From: Hyposmocoma kahamanoa
Lineage: Eukaryota > Arthropoda > Insecta > Lepidoptera > Cosmopterigidae
Assembly: GCF_003589595.1 (NCBI RefSeq)
Contig: NW_020653900.1
Coordinates: forward strand, 2,692,013 to 2,756,012
Direction: 5' to 3'
Length of the DNA stretch: 64,000 bases
Position 1 is the stretch's first letter. Each line of letters begins with the position of its first letter. This document shows positions 60,714 through 64,000 of this stretch, in pieces. The position numbers were made by a program, and so were the translations under genes. The notes beneath the pieces are model-generated. The model worked only from the letters and a program-made list of their open reading frames with translations. It was not told the origin of the DNA and did not search any database.

Positions 60714-61533
60714 CCAGCGTGACCATGGTCGAGTTTTTGAAATTTGACTAGCCAGAAAAAAGTCCCTATTTAGTCGTTTCTAGTCGCAAAAAACTAGATT
60801 TAGACGGTCCGCCGTTCAAAAGTGATAGGGGTGTTTTACTCTCCACGCTGGAATAAGCTTATTTCGGCGGCACCATTTCTCAATCTCGAGAGCCACAACA
60901 CCTAACTTAGATCTGATCACACTAAAAAAGTCGTGTTTTATTCGTAAAAACTAGATTTAGTCGTTACACCGTTTTGAATGGTTGGACGGAGTATAGATAT
61001 ACATTTTCCATTATGTGTACGATTTTTCTACGTAAATGTACCTATCAATGAAAATAATTGAATATCCAATATTTTCTGAACAAAGGGGCGACTAATTCTA
61101 AAATTTCGCGACTAGAGCCGACTAATTCACGACTTTTCTGGGTGCAATCAGATCTGAACTAGGAGCTGTGGTTCTCGAGAATCAAAAATGGTGCCGCCGC
61201 AATAAGCTTATTTCAGCGTGGACAGTAAAACTCCTTAATAACTTAAAAACGGCGTAACGAGTAAATCTACTTTTTTACGACTAGAACCGATTAAATTACG
61301 ACTTTTTTAGTGTAATGAGATCTAAGCTAGGTGTTGTGGATCTCCAGATTGAGAGATGGTGCCTCTGGAATAAGCTTATTCCCGCGTGGAGAGTAAAACA
61401 TCCTTATAACTTTTGAACGGCGAACCGACTAAATCTAGTTTTTTGCGACTAGACCCTACTAAATAGCTTCTTTTTTCTGGCTAGTCAAATTTCTAAAACT
61501 TAACCATTGGTTACGCTGGCACACCTGATTACT
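60714..61533. mobile_element. Foldback element, about 820 bp, with repeated internal units
   Basis: The outer arms start CCAGCGTGACCATGGTCGAG and, in reverse complement from the right, CCAGCGTAACCAATGGTTAA. They then stay similar for over 100 bp (GAAATTTGACTAGCCAGAAA, CTAGTCGCAAAAAACTAGAT, CGCCGTTCAAAAGT). A second unit (GAATAAGCTTATT, CTCTCCACGC, GGCGGCACCATTTCTCAATC, TAGATCTGAT) appears once forward (about 60840-60960) and twice inverted (about 61120-61230 and 61290-61400). No transposase frame. A target duplication could not be fixed. Confidence 0.8.
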
Positions 61534-61984
61534 TGTATTCCATATTAAAGTGGAATTAATTGATATCCACGCCATTTACATAATATAAACTACTTCCAGG
61601 TTATTGATCAGCGCCAGCTAGATGTAAGATGGAATGTTGACCTTATTCAGAGTTACGGTCTGTAGTATGGAGATTGTCCTCTTGACTTATTGGTCCACGG
61701 TTTTACAGTGGCACAAACACTAACCGTAGAGTCCGAAATAAAAAAATAGTAATTCCAAACTCAAAAAAAAAGTAAGAAATCTATCAATAACAGACTCGTT
61801 GACAATATAGTAATAGTTAAGTATGTAAAAGAAATAACACTTACTCTTATCACAAATACAGCAAAAATGATTTTCAAATATCACAAAGTGTTTTGAATCC
61901 ACAAATTAAACCATCCAAATACAATGAAATAGTACCGGAATTCGCATCTACCATATTAACACTCAAGAATAGCTAGCTTCCAAA
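61534..61984. other. Short stretch, nothing firm
   Basis: CAGCGCCAGCTAGATGTAAG at about 61611 recalls motifs in family L. CTCTTGACTTATTGGTCCAC (about 61679) resembles TTCTTGAGTTATTGGTCCGT (about 21731), so a decayed copy of a related repeat may be present. Confidence 0.35.
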
Positions 61985-62191
61985 ATGAAGACCAAGTACG
62001 ATCCGCCAACTACCACCTTTCCCTACAAAATAAAGAACAGACTGAACTTGCTTAGTATACCTAGGAAGCAAGTTATAGTAGATAGCTCCGAGGGTATGCC
62101 CGCCTTAAGTACGACTGGAGTGAGGAAGTCTGCTCTACGAGGACGAATCTCGGACCGAGTCAACGACGCTGCATTACCCTACATACGGTTG
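61985..62191 (+). CDS. Candidate first coding exon of an unrecognised gene
   Basis: From the ATG at 61985 the frame reads MKTKYDPPTTTFPYKIKNRL, NLLSIPRKQVIVDSSEGMPA, LSTTGVRKSALRGRISDRVN and DAALPYIR. After that the composition turns AT-rich, and the frame ends at a stop at 62246-62248. Possible donors are ACG|GTTGGT (after 62187) or TTG|GTATCA (after 62191). The basic, balanced composition is unlike the chance frames around it. No family recognised. Downstream exons would have to lie past the family A cluster or beyond the window. Confidence 0.35.
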
Positions 62192-62289
62192 GTATCATTT
62201 TGTATTTATTTTAAATCGCTATCAAACGTTCAAGTGTATTTGTCTTAAACAATTAGGTATTACATTTATTTATTTATTATTTTTATTTT

Positions 62290-62597
62290 ATTTAGCAGCA
62301 ATAGAGCTCCTTGTGAAAGAGTTCGTCCAGAGACGTTCTGCCACTTTACCTATTTCTGCCGCCAAGCAGTAATGTGTGCATTACTGCGTTCCGGTTTAGA
62401 ACGGTAAGGTGCTGGTGAAATTACAGGCACATGGGACTTGTCAACTTATGTCTCAAGATGACGGGCGCAGTGACAGTGCCCCTCAGATCTTTACCATTTA
62501 AAGCTCTGAGTGGCACTGCAACTGTTATGGACAGGCGTGTAGTTTACCATCAGCCACACGACTTGTGCGTCCCGTCACTTGATATTATTAAAAAAAG
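62290..62597 (+). repeat. Family A repeat, full length
   Basis: AATAGAGCTCCTTGTGAAAG, TTTCTGCCGCCAAGCAGTAA, AAGATGACGGGCGCAGTGAC, AGTGGCACTGCAACTGTTAT, GATATTATTAAAAAAAG. This is one of the best full copies. Confidence 0.9.
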
Positions 62598-62650
62598 TTA
62601 CAATATCCGATTTTTAGGGACCCTACGTCAAGGGTGGGTTGGGCCCGTAA

Positions 62651-63104
62651 GGGCGCGTGTTCACGATTAGAAAGCCGGGTCTATGCAATAACTCATGGCG
62701 TTTCTACATACGAACTGTGTACACTGTATCGGCGCCGGACAAGAAAAAATCTTGCCTACCCCCGACACGCCGCGTTCTACCAGTTGTATGGGACGGGGTT
62801 AGGTGCATTGTCAGTAAACGAACATTTATGCGGTGGACGGATGTTGCTTAGTAGTCAACATGTACTACAACATATTTCTTCCCACATTCGGTAGTAAAAC
62901 GACAGGTACCTGGAAGACTCTTAATGCACTGACACATTTTACCCTACACACGTCTATCCGAAGGCATTCGTATCGTGCATACTCATCATTTTCTCGTCTG
63001 CAACAGGCACGATTTGTTATCGTGACTAGATCCGACAAAGTTCTTGTCGAAGACCATTCTCGTCTTAGCAGACACGTCGGATTTCTTAGCGTGTACACGC
63101 GCCC
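62651..63104. mobile_element. MITE, 454 bp, TAA target duplication
   Basis: The left GGGCGCGTGTTCACGATTAG, continuing AAAGCCG, matches the reverse complement of the right end (GGGCGCGTGTACACGCTAAG, then AAATCCG). TAA flanks both sides (62648-62650, 63105-63107). Several frames on both strands inside (62634-63111) are open by chance in this CpG-rich segment. None resembles a transposase. Confidence 0.78.
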
Positions 63105-63151
63105 TAATTAGGGCGCCGTTGCACAGGGTTATTTTTAAAGCACTAACAACC

Positions 63152-63438
63152 TTCTTTTTTTATAATATCAAGTGAAACAAACATACCGTGCGCCTGGTGG
63201 TAAGCGACACGCTTATCTATAACAGTTGCAGTGTCACTCTGAGCTTTAAATCGCAAAGATCTTAAGAGGCACAGCCACTGCGCTCGTCAACCTGAGAGAT
63301 AAGTTGATAAGTCCTGCATGTGCCTGCATATGCAATTTCATCAGCACCCTTACCTGTCAAAATCGGAACGCAGTAATGCTCACATTACTTCTTTGCGGCA
63401 TAAGTAGGTAAGGTGGCAGTACTTCCTTGGGCGAACTC
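63152..63438 (-). repeat. Family A repeat, interrupted
   Basis: TTTTTTTATAATATCAAGTG, GCGCCTGGTGGTAAGCGACA, GGAACGCAGTAATGCTCACA to GGGCGAACTC. It is interrupted by a 142-bp insert and resumes at 63581 (GAACTCTTTCACAAAGAGCT) to about 63604. Confidence 0.88.
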
Positions 63439-63580
63439 GAAAAAATTAGTTTACTAAGGATGAAATTTATTTTAGGTCTAACAAATTGCGTTGCCCTACA
63501 GGGTTACGTGATTGTACATTATATTATTTGAAGACTTTTATATTTATTACTCATGTAATGCAATGAATAGGTATGAATAT
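63439..63580. mobile_element. 142-bp insertion inside family A with GAACTC duplication
   Basis: GAACTC (63433-63438) is repeated directly at 63581-63586 on either side of an AT-rich insert that begins GAAAAAATTAGTTTACTAAG. The duplication restores an uninterrupted family A sequence when one copy and the insert are left out. The class of the insert is unknown. Confidence 0.65.
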
Positions 63581-63604
63581 GAACTCTTTCACAAAGAGCT
63601 CTAC
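63581..63604 (-). repeat. Family A repeat, resumed end
   Basis: GAACTCTTTCACAAAGAGCT followed by CTAC is the remaining end of the interrupted copy. Confidence 0.8.
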
Positions 63605-63771
63605 TTGTTACAGCTATTTTGCAGGACTATATTACTATCCTTAAACAACAACTTTTGGTCCATAACTTTTTACTAAACATGATAAAATTACTAAAAGTAA
63701 ACTTTCAAGTTTTTGTTGTACTGTCTGAAATTTTTTAGTTCAATTTTTTATTTATTATATTTATATATTTT

Positions 63772-64000
63772 TTATAATATCAAGTGTCGCGCCGAACAAG
63801 TCGTGCGTCTGATGGTAAGCAATACGCCTGTCCATAACAATTGCAGTGCCACACACAGAGCTTTAAATCGCACTGCCTTTGCGCCTGTCACCCCGAAATA
63901 TAAGTTGACAAGTCCCATGTGCCTGTAATTTCACCAGCACCCTTACCCTTCAAAACAGGAATGCAGTACTACTGACATTACTGCTTGGCGGCAGAAATAG
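63772..64000 (-). repeat. Family A repeat, cut by the window edge
   Basis: TTATAATATCAAGTGTCGCG, GTCGTGCGTCTGATGGTAAG, CATGTGCCTGTAATTTCACC, CATTACTGCTTGGCGGCAGA. It is the fourth family A block within 1.7 kb. Confidence 0.88.

Noticed and set aside
62634..63111. Cluster of five open frames on both strands
   Set aside because: They fall within a 454-bp MITE with inverted ends and TAA flanks. CpG-rich composition leaves all frames open.

Overview
The window is animal genomic DNA, most likely from an insect and probably a lepidopteran. It is AT-rich and gene-poor, has GT-AG introns, and is crowded with short interspersed elements, including tRNA-derived SINEs with box B motifs and several MITE families. 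The species assignment rests on recognising repeat styles and was not tested by any search. I see no operons, bacterial genes, rRNA, functional tRNA, CRISPR array or intact virus.

One host gene is clear. It lies on the + strand from 38661 to 55749, in nine coding exons, and encodes a 463-residue SLC10-family (sodium/bile-acid cotransporter-like, P3-like) membrane protein. All eight introns have GT...AG ends and matching phase. The last exon (40 codons, 55626-55749) lies 7.9 kb downstream of exon 8 and was found by matching intron phase. An acceptor at 38645 implies at least one 5' non-coding exon further upstream. Two weaker coding candidates lie near the right end: an exon-like reading frame at 61985-62191 and two overlapping small frames at 59979-60331.

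Layout. 1-6.2 kb: a dead hAT transposon (2075-2951) with a perfect 8-bp target duplication, sharp hairpins, tandem duplications and the first copies of repeat families A, C, D and P. 6.2-17.7 kb: MITEs, SINE-like elements, a LINE C-terminal scrap and a miRNA-like hairpin at 14960-15036. 17.9-18.2 kb: a GC-rich island in AT-rich DNA. 18.2-38.6 kb: mostly non-coding DNA with families A, B, C, P, J and L and a 270-bp hAT MITE. 38.6-55.7 kb: the SLC10 gene, whose larger introns carry many insertions, some nested. 56-64 kb: repeats, an 820-bp foldback element and a cluster of family A copies around a 454-bp MITE.

Family names A to P are my own labels for sequences that recur in this window. Family A (about 300 bp, more than 20 copies or pieces) is the commonest. 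Its + sense is taken as reading from GAGCTCCTTGTGAAAGAG towards an A-rich end TATTATAAAAAA. Stretches without recognisable content are stated as such.
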